Shown: positions 53,516-62,279, numbered from the stretch's first letter. The stretch: DNA of 64,000 bases from JBBDJB01 sp040880125 (GCA_040880125.1 JBBDJB010000056.1:1-64000), one strand, 5' to 3'. The notes: generated by a model not told the origin, from the letters alone. Program-made: numbers and translations.

Positions 53516-54166
53516 CTAATCCGCTCCGGCGTGACGATCTTGATTCCAGGCTTCGTTAAGTTTCAGGATGGCCGAGTGCAGCCGGCTTTTGACGGTGCCG
53601 ACCGGAATCGAGAGCGCTTCGGCCGCCTCACGATATTTGAGTCCTTGAAAATACACGAGGATCACGGTGCTGCGCAACTGTTCCGGCAAGCGGCTCACGG
53701 CCTGTTGCACCCAATTACGCCGCTCCTCCTCTTCCAATTGTTCCGTAGGAAGTTGTTCCTGGTTGACCAGCAACTGCATCAAGGTGCCTAAGTCGTCGTC
53801 GCCCGAACGGTGCGTCTGGTTGAGGCTCACCAGCCGGTGGCGGCGATTGCGGCGCTGCGCGTCGATGGCCTGATTCGTGGCGACGGTGTAGAGCCAAGGG
53901 CGGAGCTTACGGCCCTCTTCGAACTGGTCGCACTTAAGGTGGACCTGCAGGAAGGTTGCCTGGAAAGCGTCCTCAGCCAACGTGGCGTCGCCCAAAAAGC
54001 GCCGCAAGTAACTGTACAGTTCCTTTTCGTAGCGACTGACCAACTGCGAGAACACTCGCTCGTCGCCAGTGGACCTGTATTCGAGCAGCAACTCTTCATC
54101 GGTCATGCCGGCGAGCGTCGAGACCAGTGCAGTCTTGATGTGTGCATCCGTGGAGTGCTTATTCAT
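53516..54166 (-). CDS. ECF-family RNA polymerase sigma factor
   Basis: A 216-residue sigma-70-like factor. ATG 54166 (MNKHSTDAHIKTAL). Region 2: LVSRYEKELYSYLRRFLGDATLAEDAFQATFLQVH and WLYTVATNQAIDAQRRNRRHR. Region 4: RLPEQLRSTVILVYFQGLKYREAAEALSIPVGTVKSRLHSAILKL. A longer open frame upstream is not used. The stop is four bases ahead of the anti-sigma-like gene, an obvious two-gene operon. It diverges from the permease gene at 54371, which may be part of its regulon. Confidence 0.95.
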   Translation of the reverse strand: MNKHSTDAHIKTALVSTLAGMTDEELLLEYRSTGDERVFSQLVSRYEKELYSYLRRFLGDATLAEDAFQATFLQVHLKCDQFEEGRKLRPWLYTVATNQAIDAQRRNRRHRLVSLNQTHRSGDDDLGTLMQLLVNQEQLPTEQLEEEERRNWVQQAVSRLPEQLRSTVILVYFQGLKYREAAEALSIPVGTVKSRLHSAILKLNEAWNQDRHAGAD

Positions 54167-54293
54167 TTCATACGGACCTTCGGCCCAAGGGTTCGGCAAA
54201 GGCGGAAAAACGCCATTCTTTCCGCCGATTGGGCAACGACATGCAAGCGGAAGTGTATTGTAACCGTTAGCGCACAAATTAAAAGCCGGCGGT

Positions 54294-54322
54294 TTGACAC
54301 CGGTCACCGGGCCCCCTACACT
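54294..54322 (+). promoter_or_regulatory. sigma-70-like promoter of the permease gene
   Basis: Perfect -35 TTGACA (54294-54299), 17-nt spacer, -10 TACACT (54317-54322). Predicted start near 54329, 42 nt before the GTG at 54371. Confidence 0.55.
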
Positions 54323-54370
54323 CACCACCGCTACAAAAGGCAATTCCGCAATTGGCATGCCGAGTCCTTC

Positions 54371-55981
54371 GTGAAGCGCTATAGGTGGGCCACCGCCGGC
54401 GACGTAAATGCCTTCTTCGGCTTGATGTTAGACAACATCGCCGACCTCTTCCTCACGGTTAGCCTGTTGGCAGGTTTCTTTGAATTTCCTGCCACTTTTG
54501 CCTTCCATTACATGATCCCCGGCACTGCCATTGGAGTGCTGGTGGGCGACCTGGTCTTCTCCGCTATGGCCTTCCGGCTGGCCCGCCGGACCGGGCGGCA
54601 AGACGTGACGGCCATGCCCTTGGGGCTCGACACCCCCAGCACGTTCGGAATGGCCTTCTTTGTGCTCGGCCCTGCCTTTCTGGCTGCCAAAGCGGCAGGC
54701 CTCTCGCCCGAGGAGGCCGCCCGGCACACCTGGCACATCGGCATCTGCGCGATCTTCGTCAGCGGGCTGTTCAAGCTGCTCTGTGCGCTGGGTTCGAACT
54801 GGATACGCCGGGTGATCCCGCGGGCAGGGCTGTTGGGCTCGCTGGCCGCGATTGCGCTGGTGCTGATCAGCTTCCTGCCGCTGCTGGAGATCATGCGATC
54901 GCCGCTGGTCGGGCTGGTGGCGCTGGCGGTGATCCTGACGACGCTGGTCGCCCGAGTCGAACTGCCGGCCCGCGTGCCGGGAGCGCTCGGGGCGCTGCTG
55001 GTGGGAACCGCTATGTTCTACCTGATGCGGTGGCTGAATCTCCCGCTGGGCGAGGTCGAAGTTGCTGCCCTCAATCCGGCCGACGCGCTGTGGCCGGTGG
55101 CGTGGCTCGAAGTGTTCCGCTTCGAGTGGCTCAGCGCCATGGACGACACGCTGCGGTACCTGCCGATCGTGCTGCCGTTTGCCTTGGCCACGGTCGTCGG
55201 CGGGATCGACTGCACCGAGAGCGCCGCAGCGGCGGGCGACGAGTACGATACGGGGCGGATCGTCGCCGTGGAAGGGGCGGCCACGCTGCTGGCGGCACTG
55301 TGCGGCGGAGTGATCCAGACGACGCCGTACATCGGCCATCCGGCCTACAAGGCGATGGGCGGCCGCGCGGCCTACACGATCGCCACGGCGCTGTTTGTCG
55401 GCAGCGCAGGCGTGTGCGGCTACTTCGCGTACTTCTACGAGTTCATCCCGAAGCCGGCCATCTACCCGATCCTGATCTTCATCGGGCTGGAGATCACTGC
55501 GCAGAGCTTCCATGCCACGCCACGCAAACACTACGCGGCGGTGGCGCTGGCTTGTACGCCGGCGATGGCCGCGCTGGTGGTAATCTATTCGGACAAGCTG
55601 CTGGGCGCCGCAGGGCTGTCGATCGACGACCTTGCTCCGCCGCTGGCCGCGGAGATCCAGTCGCTGCGCGTGGTGTCCAACGGCTTTATCGTGACGAGCT
55701 TGCTTTGGGCGTCGTGGCTGGCGGCGCTGATCGACCGCCGCCTGGTGATGGCCGCCGCCTACGCCGGCACGGCCGCGGCGTGCAGCCTGTTCGGTTTGAT
55801 TCATTCCCCGGTAGCGGGTGCGGCGCTGGTGCTGCCCTGGTCGCTGCCGGAGAACGTGCCGCAGGCCGCACTCGGGCAGACGCCGGTCTATTTGGCCGCG
55901 GGTTACGCTGCCGTCGCGATGTTGCTGCTGGCCTGGGCCGGGTGGCGAGGGAGCGCAGCACCGGAAGACACGGCTGAGTGA
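54371..55981 (+). CDS. NCS2/AzgA-like multi-pass permease
   Basis: A 536-residue membrane protein with 12-14 hydrophobic helices. I start it at GTG 54371 (VKRYRWATAGDVNAFFGLML), because family members begin with a similar xGDxxxFFGLxxDN segment; ATG 54425 would cut it. Motifs: MPLGLDTPSTFGMAFFVLGPA, VVGGIDCTESAAAAGDEYDT in place of the usual NCS2 motif, and IQTTPYIGHPAYKAMGGRAAYT. The frame is open for 560 bases upstream, but there it overlaps the sigma factor gene and is a shadow. Substrate class (purine, uracil or other) cannot be decided. Confidence 0.85.
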   Translation: MKRYRWATAGDVNAFFGLMLDNIADLFLTVSLLAGFFEFPATFAFHYMIPGTAIGVLVGDLVFSAMAFRLARRTGRQDVTAMPLGLDTPSTFGMAFFVLGPAFLAAKAAGLSPEEAARHTWHIGICAIFVSGLFKLLCALGSNWIRRVIPRAGLLGSLAAIALVLISFLPLLEIMRSPLVGLVALAVILTTLVARVELPARVPGALGALLVGTAMFYLMRWLNLPLGEVEVAALNPADALWPVAWLEVFRFEWLSAMDDTLRYLPIVLPFALATVVGGIDCTESAAAAGDEYDTGRIVAVEGAATLLAALCGGVIQTTPYIGHPAYKAMGGRAAYTIATALFVGSAGVCGYFAYFYEFIPKPAIYPILIFIGLEITAQSFHATPRKHYAAVALACTPAMAALVVIYSDKLLGAAGLSIDDLAPPLAAEIQSLRVVSNGFIVTSLLWASWLAALIDRRLVMAAAYAGTAAACSLFGLIHSPVAGAALVLPWSLPENVPQAALGQTPVYLAAGYAAVAMLLLAWAGWRGSAAPEDTAE

Positions 55982-55999
55982 AGTTGCTACGAGCGTCAT

Positions 56000-57262
56000 T
56001 CAAGCGGCTCGGCCACTTGCTTGCCGCTGCTCGCCCGAGGGCGACGCCGCATCGCATGGCGCCGATGACGCACCGGACGGCCAGATAATCCGCCAGGCCG
56101 CATCGAGTTGGTGACGGAAATGCTGGTGAATCTGCGCGTAGCGGGCTTGAAGTTGCGCCTGGAGGGCTTCGCGCTCGGCCAGGGTCGCGTCGAGCTGGTC
56201 GCACAGCGGCGAAGCGGAAAGCGTCGCCAGGTCGTGCGCGTAAGTGGGCATGCCGATGTAGTTCATCCAGGCGTGGTTCTTGTGCGCGTAGGCCAGGGCG
56301 ATCGACGGCACGTGCATCGAGGTGGCCAGCACCAGCGAGTGGAATCGGACGCCGACGTTGGCGTCCATCCGCCCCAGCATCGCCTTCATGTCCCGCGGGC
56401 CGTGCTGTTGAACCAGCGGTACGATTCGGCGGCGAATCCCAGCGTCGGCCACTGAGTTGCGTATCTCCTCGGCCAGGCGGCGATCGTCGTCGGGGGCAAT
56501 CGTGTGCATCGGACAGAGCACGATCTGGCAGTCGTGACGTCGCACGGCGTGCTCGATGATCTGCCGCACCGTGTCGTGATACCGGACGAGCGATGCCGGC
56601 TCGTATGCCCGACTGTAGTGGTGTCGCTGAAAGCGCCGATCGGCGCGGAAGTCGCGCAGGCAGATCGACACTCGGCGAGCACCGGGATCGACGCCGGCCG
56701 ACTGCAGCAACTCCTCCGCCCGCTCGACGGTGGACGGGACAAGTTGCACGGCGACGTCCGGCACCAGATGCACCTTCGCCGGCTCGGCCAGTTGGCTGAA
56801 TCGCTGTAGCGTCCGGTCCTCGCGTGCGCCTAGGAAGTCGGCCCAACCGGCGACGCGCTGCATGAGCAACCGGCAGTAGCGGCTGTTGAGCGTTCTCAGG
56901 CTGATGCCGAACACCACCACCGGGATTCCCCGCGCGTGCGCCAGGGCCGCCAATGCGGTGTAGTAGCTCATGTGCGGCTTCGCGTCGTAAAACGGCGTTC
57001 CGCCGGTGAACACCAGGGCATCGGCGCCGGCCAGGTTGTTCAGCAACGCCAGCGGCGACTTCTTCGGCGCGAACGCCGGCAGATTGTGCTCCGCGCGGAC
57101 CTTGGCCGGGTTGGCCGTAATGACGCTGAAGCGAGGATCGCCCAGGCTCGAGAAGGCATCGGTGACGCCCAGCAAAACTGCCTGATCACCGATGTTGGAA
57201 CTGCTGAACCAGCCACCAGTCAGGCAAATGTGCGGGCGGCGGCAATTGGTGCTCTCGGTCAT
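56000..57262 (-). CDS. Polysaccharide pyruvyl transferase family protein
   Basis: A 420-residue protein starting at ATG 57262 (MTESTNCRRPHICLTGGW) with AGGA seven bases upstream; it begins 16 bases after the glycosyltransferase stop. Fold and motifs of the family: GGWFSSSNIGDQAVLLG at the N-terminus, ADALVFTGGTPFYD, VPDVAVQLVP, the phosphate-binding VGVRFHSLVLATSMHVPSIALAY near residue 300. Such enzymes put ketal pyruvate on exopolysaccharide or transfer related groups. With the preceding glycosyltransferase it probably builds a surface polysaccharide. Confidence 0.88.
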   Translation of the reverse strand: MTESTNCRRPHICLTGGWFSSSNIGDQAVLLGVTDAFSSLGDPRFSVITANPAKVRAEHNLPAFAPKKSPLALLNNLAGADALVFTGGTPFYDAKPHMSYYTALAALAHARGIPVVVFGISLRTLNSRYCRLLMQRVAGWADFLGAREDRTLQRFSQLAEPAKVHLVPDVAVQLVPSTVERAEELLQSAGVDPGARRVSICLRDFRADRRFQRHHYSRAYEPASLVRYHDTVRQIIEHAVRRHDCQIVLCPMHTIAPDDDRRLAEEIRNSVADAGIRRRIVPLVQQHGPRDMKAMLGRMDANVGVRFHSLVLATSMHVPSIALAYAHKNHAWMNYIGMPTYAHDLATLSASPLCDQLDATLAEREALQAQLQARYAQIHQHFRHQLDAAWRIIWPSGASSAPCDAASPSGEQRQASGRAA

Positions 57263-57278
57263 GATCTGGTCCTGGTCA

Positions 57279-58403
57279 TCAAGCCGCGTGGCGTCGAACC
57301 GTGCCATGCTGTTCGAGAAGATGCTGGTAGTGCTCGACGTGGGCACGCAGGCTGGCCTCTTCGCTGAAGACGTCCTGTATGTAGCGTGCGCCGGCGCCGC
57401 CGAGCAGTCGCCATCGGTCGTGTTCCAAGAGCCAGCGAAGCCCGCGCGCGAAGTCGTCATCGATGACGTGGCGGCCGAATCGCTCGGCGAAGCCGTCCGG
57501 GTTCAAGCACGAGAGAATCGCGCAGCCCCAACCGGCCCCTTCGACGAACGTGTAGGGAAGTCCTTCGCGAGCCGAAGTGTTCACGAGCACCCAGGCCTTC
57601 GCGTAAAGGTCGTACAGGTTGCCTTTCTCGAAGCGGGAGACGAAGCCCGGCATCTCAAGATTTGGCAAATGACCATACGTCTGCCGCAAAACGCTGTCGT
57701 ACCGCGGATCATGCGCGCGTCCCACCGCGACGAACTGCACCTCGGGAAACCGCCGGGCCAGCTCGAAGAAACGCTCGATCCGCTTCCGCCGATCCCAGCG
57801 GCCAACAAACAGTGCAAGCGGAGTGGTCGACTTCTCTGGCGGCCGCGGCGGCAGATCGACAGGGCTGGGGACGAACTGTGGAGAAATCTGCTGGCCGTAG
57901 AGTCGGTGGATCCGCGGAATCAGGCACGGTGCGGGACAGAAAACCGCCGACGCCCGCCGCACGGCGGCCTTGATCAGCGGACTGCTTTCGTAGTACCAGG
58001 TGATCGGAAAGATTGCGCGCCGATACCAATTTGTGTGTCGCAGCTCAATCATGTGATCGGCGAGAGAGCGGGGGTCGCGGCACGTAACGACGTGGACCGC
58101 CTCCGGCACGCTCCGCTGGGCAAGGAAGCTGGCGATCGTCGGCTCTTGCGAGTGATAGACGTCCGCGCCGATTTCGCGAAACACCGCGCCGGAGGTCATG
58201 GTGGCCCAGGCGTCCGTGCCGTAGACGGTCATGCCGTCCAGCGACTCGACCGGCCGTTGCCCTGCTTTGGCACGGCGCGGAACGACAGCCGCCACCTCGA
58301 TTCCGCGACGAACCAGGCCACCCCCGATCGCCCGGGTGGCCGTTCCGAAACCGCCGATCTTTCCCCAGGCGGCAATTTGATTGCTGATCAGACAGACTTT
58401 CAC
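57279..58403 (-). CDS. Family 4 glycosyltransferase
   Basis: A 374-residue GT-B protein. I start at GTG 58403 (VKVCLISNQIAAWGKIGGFG), with GGAG about nine bases upstream; a TTG at 58424 would add seven atypical residues. Motifs: the N-terminal GKIGGFGTATRAIG acceptor loop, VYHSQEP, FVPSPVDLPP, the donor-domain opening TPLALFVGRWDRRKRIERFF, and SAREGLPYTFVEGAGWGCAIL with the EGLPYTFVEG version of the EX7E motif. Sugar donor unknown. Followed at 16 bases by the pyruvyl transferase gene. Confidence 0.92.
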   Translation of the reverse strand: MKVCLISNQIAAWGKIGGFGTATRAIGGGLVRRGIEVAAVVPRRAKAGQRPVESLDGMTVYGTDAWATMTSGAVFREIGADVYHSQEPTIASFLAQRSVPEAVHVVTCRDPRSLADHMIELRHTNWYRRAIFPITWYYESSPLIKAAVRRASAVFCPAPCLIPRIHRLYGQQISPQFVPSPVDLPPRPPEKSTTPLALFVGRWDRRKRIERFFELARRFPEVQFVAVGRAHDPRYDSVLRQTYGHLPNLEMPGFVSRFEKGNLYDLYAKAWVLVNTSAREGLPYTFVEGAGWGCAILSCLNPDGFAERFGRHVIDDDFARGLRWLLEHDRWRLLGGAGARYIQDVFSEEASLRAHVEHYQHLLEQHGTVRRHAA

Positions 58404-58685
58404 TGCGCCGTTCTCCGTGTCCAACTGGTTGCGAATCGATGCTAGCCGTGGTGCGGTCCCTCGAAAATCGGCAAGAGGATAACGACACGCGGCCGATTCG
58501 CCCTACCCCAATTGCGGCCAGTTGCCGGAACGACTCTGCTAGCACGCCTAGACGTTATCGCATTCACTCACGGTTGGCCCGCGGATAGGGTCCGCTGGGC
58601 GGACCGTTGGGTTGTCGCGTGATTGGTCCGCACGGCGGACACAGTTCGGCGGGCACAGACAGGATGCCTGTGCCACCGGCGATAT
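58404..58685. other. intergenic region between quinoprotein and glycosyltransferase genes
   Basis: About 280 bases. It contains a GCACAGACAGG-type hairpin (58652-58677) right after the quinoprotein stop and otherwise no recognisable signal. The promoter for the glycosyltransferase pair should be here but was not identified. Confidence 0.4.
58652..58677 (+). repeat. dispersed hairpin element, GCACAGACAGG type
   Basis: Outer stem GGCACAG / CTGTGCC (7 bp, perfect), loop ACAGGATGC, followed by ACC. Nearest relative is 28379-28403. Lies eight bases past the quinoprotein stop codon. Confidence 0.7.
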
Positions 58686-61679
58686 CTAAGGTTGCTCGGC
58701 CGGCGCCAGCGCAATCCAGGCGCGATTCAGATAGCTGCACGAGCAGCCGGCCGAAGCGTCCGGCACCAGCACCAAGCCGCCGGCGGGGATGGCGTTGATC
58801 CAGCAGCCGGGCCGCATGCCGCCGAAATTCGCCAGGTCCGTGTTGGTCTCCAGGTCGAAATACCCCAGCGTGGCGGAGCGGAAGAAGAGCAAGTTCGCGC
58901 TGGCCGACAGCACGCCGCAGCCGTAGGAGCGCTGCAAGTGAAACGGGCGAGCTTGGCCGGTCATCACGTCCCAGGCGCCGCCGTCGGCGTAGATCGTGCG
59001 CCCGGTGAGCGTCAGCCGAGACTTGTACTGAGCCTCGACATCCCAAATCTTGTAGCCTTCCTCGGCACGGAAGGCGGTGATGCGGCCGCCAACCTCCGAA
59101 GCCAATTTGAACCGCGTGTCCTGGTACGCCATGATCAGCACGCCGAGCTCATCGCTGACGGCCAGCGTCGTGCCGTAGATGTCCTCGTCGTTTCGCCAGG
59201 CCACTTCGCCGGTGATGCGGTCGAGCGCCACCAGCGCCCCTGTCGGGTGGCGATCCTGAGAACCGCGCGGGTCGCGCGTGCGATCGAACTGGGCCATCGG
59301 CCGGTCGATCAGGTATACGTGCTTTCCGCCGATGGCGACCGCGTTGTGGCGGATCGAATCGGTCGCGCGGTACTCCCACAGCGGCTGGCCGCTTTTGGCA
59401 TCCAGCGCGAACAGCCAATCCGATTCAGTGAGCTGTTGCGACAGATCGCCACCCGGCTGATAGCGATATGTGACGACGTGCTCGGGGTTCGCGCGGGTTC
59501 CGTAAAGAATGCCACCCGTGCAAGCGATGTATCCCCACGGGCCGTCGCGGCCGTCGTCAGTCTCCGGCATGGTGAACTTGTTTTGCAATGCACCCGTGGC
59601 GGCGTCGATCCGCAGACAGTGGTTCTCTCGGCGGACGTAGAGGCTGCCATCGGCAACGCAGTAGTTGCTGCCGGTGCCGGAAGTGCCCATCAGATGGTCG
59701 CCGTCGAAGGCCTCCAGCACGCCGGGAAGTTCATAGCTCCACAGGTCGCGTCCGTTGTAGGCGTCGACGCAGCGAATCTCGTTGAGGCCTTCGTAGAAGA
59801 TGCGGCCCTCGTCGAAAAGCGGAGCGGGGCCGCGGCCGTGACGCTGCGGCAGTTCCAGATCGACATCCCGAAACCAGAGCACGCCAAGTTCGCCACTGAC
59901 GAGCCGGTCCTCCGAACTGACCGTGTTGCCGGGATCGGCGTACTGGTGCGTCCAATTGCCCGCCCCTTCCAGTTCGCCGCGGATGTCGACCGTCAACGTG
60001 CCGGCTGCACCGAGGCAGAGCGTGCCCCCGTAGGGCCGCTGCATGCGGCGAAACTCCGCATCTGGCGGAAGCGGCGCATTGCCGGCCACGCTGCGGGCGG
60101 AAACCACCAGATCGGCGAAGTAACTGGCCAGGCCCGACGACTCCAGCGGCGCGTGCAGCACGGTCACCCGCGAGCCGTAAAGACCGGCACGGGCGAGCTT
60201 GCGCCGCGCTTGTTCTACCTGTTCCGCGTCCGATTCGACGGCAATGATGTGCAGGTCAGTACGCTTGGCCAACTCGTATGCTAGCCGGCCGTCGCCGCAG
60301 CCCAAGTCGAGGCAGTAGCCTTCCTGAACGCCGGCCTGATCGATGATTTGATCGGCGGCGGCTGCGAAGACCGTGTTATCCTCGTACGGCTGATCGTCCG
60401 GTGTCTGTGCGATGACCCGCGGCTCAGACGGCTCGTCGTCGAAGCAATACAGTTGCCCCCGGTCGGTGCTGACGTACAGCCGGCCGTCGGCCACGGCCAG
60501 GCCGTAGGCGTTGCCATCCACCTTGCCCGACCAGACGACCTTCTGCTGATCGAGATCGACCCGATCGACCTGTCCGTCGCCGCCGGAGATCGCGTGATTG
60601 CCGGCGACAATCAGCGCGGCATCCGTGGCGACGCCGTCAATCGTGGTGTCGCGCGCGAGCGCTCGTGCGGAAACGTTCTCGCCATCCGTTTTGACCGCAG
60701 CCCAGCGGTAGATGCCGAGCTTTCCGCCGGCGGCGCGGATAATGCCGTCGGGAAGCGCCGCAATCGGTCCCGCTCCGACCTGGCCGGCTGCCTTGCCGGA
60801 AGGCGCATCGAAGACAACACCGCTGTTGTAGAAGAAGCGTTCCGCGGCCATGACGAAGCTGCCGCCTGCCGCGCGGTTCTGCTGCAAATGGAAGTATTGA
60901 AATCGTCCGGTCGTACGGTCGAACGCCGCAGGCACCGCGCGGCCGGTGGGGACGAACAGTTGCTCGCCAAGCGTGACCAGGTAGCCCTGCGCGGAGACGC
61001 CGCTGTTGGCGTCGGCGCCGCCGTGCGGCTGGGGCATGTAAATGCTGCCGGATTCGTTGTTCGACCAGCGGACCTCGCCGGAGGCTGCATCGAGGGCATG
61101 GATAAAAATCCCGTCGCTGGGCCAGATGCCGGCGGCGTAGTAGACGACACCGTCCAACACGACCGGCCCACCCCGGGCCGGCCACTTCGAAATCATCCGC
61201 TCGTTGCCCAACCGGCGCGAGTGATCCGGACCGCCGCGGTGCCGCCACAGCAATTCGCCGTCGGATGCGGCGAAGCAGTACAGATGCCCGTCGTCGCTGG
61301 CCACCAGGACGTGATCCTGCCAGGCGACCGGCGCTAAGCGGATGGGGCCGCCGGTGAAGCGGGACCAAAATTCGCGGCCGGTGGCGGCGTCGAGCGCGCG
61401 AAGCTGACCGTCCACTGAGCTGCCGATGAAGACGCGGCCGCCGGCGACAATCGGTTCCTCGGCCCGATCGAATGTCAGTCGGTCGGAGCGCGGCCAAGCC
61501 GGCTGCGGCGGGTGCGGCATCTGGTACTGCCAAGTGAGTGAGAGCGTCTCCGGCAGCGACTCGGCCGTATATCCACTCCGCGCCGCGTCGGCCCGATGGG
61601 TCGGCCAATCGCCGGCGGAAAGCGGCCTAGCCGAGATTAGCACCAGGGCGGTGAGAATGGCGGGGCGCAAGAGCTGCAT
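58686..61679 (-). CDS. Secreted PQQ-type beta-propeller protein with embedded SAM-methyltransferase-like domain
   Basis: A 997-residue protein. Start at ATG 61679 with GGAG nine bases upstream; it gives a signal peptide (ILTALVLISARPLSAGDWPTHR). The first propeller (about 30-440) shows repeated blades: LDAATGREFWSRF, FAASDGELLWRHRGG, LDAASGEVRWSN, YCFDD. A Rossmann domain then interrupts (about 445-560): CLDLGCGDGRLAYELAKRT is a complete SAM-binding motif I, followed by HIIAVESDAEQVEQARRKL (motif II) and VTVLHAPLESSGLAS. A second propeller region (about 570-997) continues with VDAYNGRDLWSYEL, LDAKSGQPLWEYR and LDRITGEVAWRN. Exporting a SAM-type domain to the periplasm is odd, as SAM is cytoplasmic. 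Function unknown. Confidence 0.85.
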   Translation of the reverse strand: MQLLRPAILTALVLISARPLSAGDWPTHRADAARSGYTAESLPETLSLTWQYQMPHPPQPAWPRSDRLTFDRAEEPIVAGGRVFIGSSVDGQLRALDAATGREFWSRFTGGPIRLAPVAWQDHVLVASDDGHLYCFAASDGELLWRHRGGPDHSRRLGNERMISKWPARGGPVVLDGVVYYAAGIWPSDGIFIHALDAASGEVRWSNNESGSIYMPQPHGGADANSGVSAQGYLVTLGEQLFVPTGRAVPAAFDRTTGRFQYFHLQQNRAAGGSFVMAAERFFYNSGVVFDAPSGKAAGQVGAGPIAALPDGIIRAAGGKLGIYRWAAVKTDGENVSARALARDTTIDGVATDAALIVAGNHAISGGDGQVDRVDLDQQKVVWSGKVDGNAYGLAVADGRLYVSTDRGQLYCFDDEPSEPRVIAQTPDDQPYEDNTVFAAAADQIIDQAGVQEGYCLDLGCGDGRLAYELAKRTDLHIIAVESDAEQVEQARRKLARAGLYGSRVTVLHAPLESSGLASYFADLVVSARSVAGNAPLPPDAEFRRMQRPYGGTLCLGAAGTLTVDIRGELEGAGNWTHQYADPGNTVSSEDRLVSGELGVLWFRDVDLELPQRHGRGPAPLFDEGRIFYEGLNEIRCVDAYNGRDLWSYELPGVLEAFDGDHLMGTSGTGSNYCVADGSLYVRRENHCLRIDAATGALQNKFTMPETDDGRDGPWGYIACTGGILYGTRANPEHVVTYRYQPGGDLSQQLTESDWLFALDAKSGQPLWEYRATDSIRHNAVAIGGKHVYLIDRPMAQFDRTRDPRGSQDRHPTGALVALDRITGEVAWRNDEDIYGTTLAVSDELGVLIMAYQDTRFKLASEVGGRITAFRAEEGYKIWDVEAQYKSRLTLTGRTIYADGGAWDVMTGQARPFHLQRSYGCGVLSASANLLFFRSATLGYFDLETNTDLANFGGMRPGCWINAIPAGGLVLVPDASAGCSCSYLNRAWIALAPAEQP

Positions 61680-61805
61680 GAAATTGATCTCCGAGGCGGC
61701 GGTCAGCACGTCGGGTTGTGTCACTTGCGGACCGGGAGGCTCCTGATTATGAGCGATTCAGTCGGCGACATCCAGAAAAGACGGTTGGGTGGAAAATGGT
61801 GCGGT

Positions 61806-61831
61806 GGAAAATGGTGTCGGGCACCGTTTCC
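61806..61831. repeat. REP-like hairpin with direct repeat
   Basis: GGAAAATGGTG / CACCGTTTCC around loop TCGGG, with a T-G pair and a bulged A. The preceding 14 bases are a direct repeat: GGTGGAAAATGGTG occurs at 61788-61801 and at 61803-61816. Similar AAAAGGTG-type palindromes go with REP-associated tyrosine transposases; this link is from memory. Confidence 0.45.
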
Positions 61832-61873
61832 GTCACGATTTTTCAACGCGCTCTATAGGGGGGGCCCCATGTT

Positions 61874-61945
61874 TGTTGCAAAAGGCAGAGTCTCCGGTGC
61901 GTCGCGCTCGAGCGCGACGCGAATTCTACCACTACTTTTGCAACA
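61874..61945. repeat. symmetric nested palindrome, 72 nt
   Basis: An 11-bp inverted repeat (TGTTGCAAAAG at 61874-61884, CTTTTGCAACA at 61935-61945) encloses a perfect 22-bp palindrome (half site GCGTCGCGCTC) at 61899-61920. The two spacers between outer and inner repeats are exactly 14 nt on each side and not complementary, so the structure is symmetric about one centre. It lies on the predicted leftward transcript from the promoter at 62166-62194. Confidence 0.75.
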
Positions 61946-62165
61946 GCCTGTTTCGAGCAGTGTTGATAAAGTCAATCCGTCTGCGTCAGACGCCACACCT
62001 CCTCTTTGATTCGCGTTGGAATCTGAACCAGACTTTTTGGTGTAAATACATCACGATCTTTGATTGCGACCAGGCACGATGCGACTCGCCTATTTTAGTA
62101 CAGACTATACTTTTCTAAGGTTTTTTGCGGGATTCTGGCCGCATCGTTACCGGGACTCGATCACA

Positions 62166-62194
62166 ATTATAGACAATCGCGCCGATAATTTCAA
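62166..62194 (-). promoter_or_regulatory. near-consensus sigma-70 promoter reading left
   Basis: Minus strand: -35 TTGAAA (62194-62189), exactly 17 nt, -10 TATAAT (62171-62166). It matches 5 of 6 and 6 of 6 of the consensus. Predicted start near 62159, giving a leader of about 480 nt ahead of the quinoprotein gene, or a separate short RNA. Confidence 0.65.
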
Positions 62195-62235
62195 GCAGAT
62201 AGTTTGGGGCTGTTCCCCGTCGGCAACCCCAGTGG

Positions 62236-62279
62236 GTAGCACCGGTTGCCCCAACCGGTGCCGCGCAGCGGCAGGAGGC
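62236..62279 (+). repeat. left arm of a perfect 44-nt inverted repeat
   Basis: Begins GTAGCACCGGTTG and ends GCGGCAGGAGGC. It is an exact reverse complement of 62496-62539, and each arm itself has a hairpin ACCGGTTG / CAACCGGT. The two arms enclose 216 bp. Confidence 0.85.

Noticed and set aside
53810..54370. N-terminal extension of the permease frame
   Set aside because: Overlaps the ECF sigma gene on the other strand and has no permease-like sequence; the family N-terminus begins at 54371.
61853..61996. 47-codon minus-strand frame after AGGAGG near 62000
   Set aside because: The GTG start is only one base from the AGGAGG, too near for normal initiation, and the product includes the coded palindrome; no known family.
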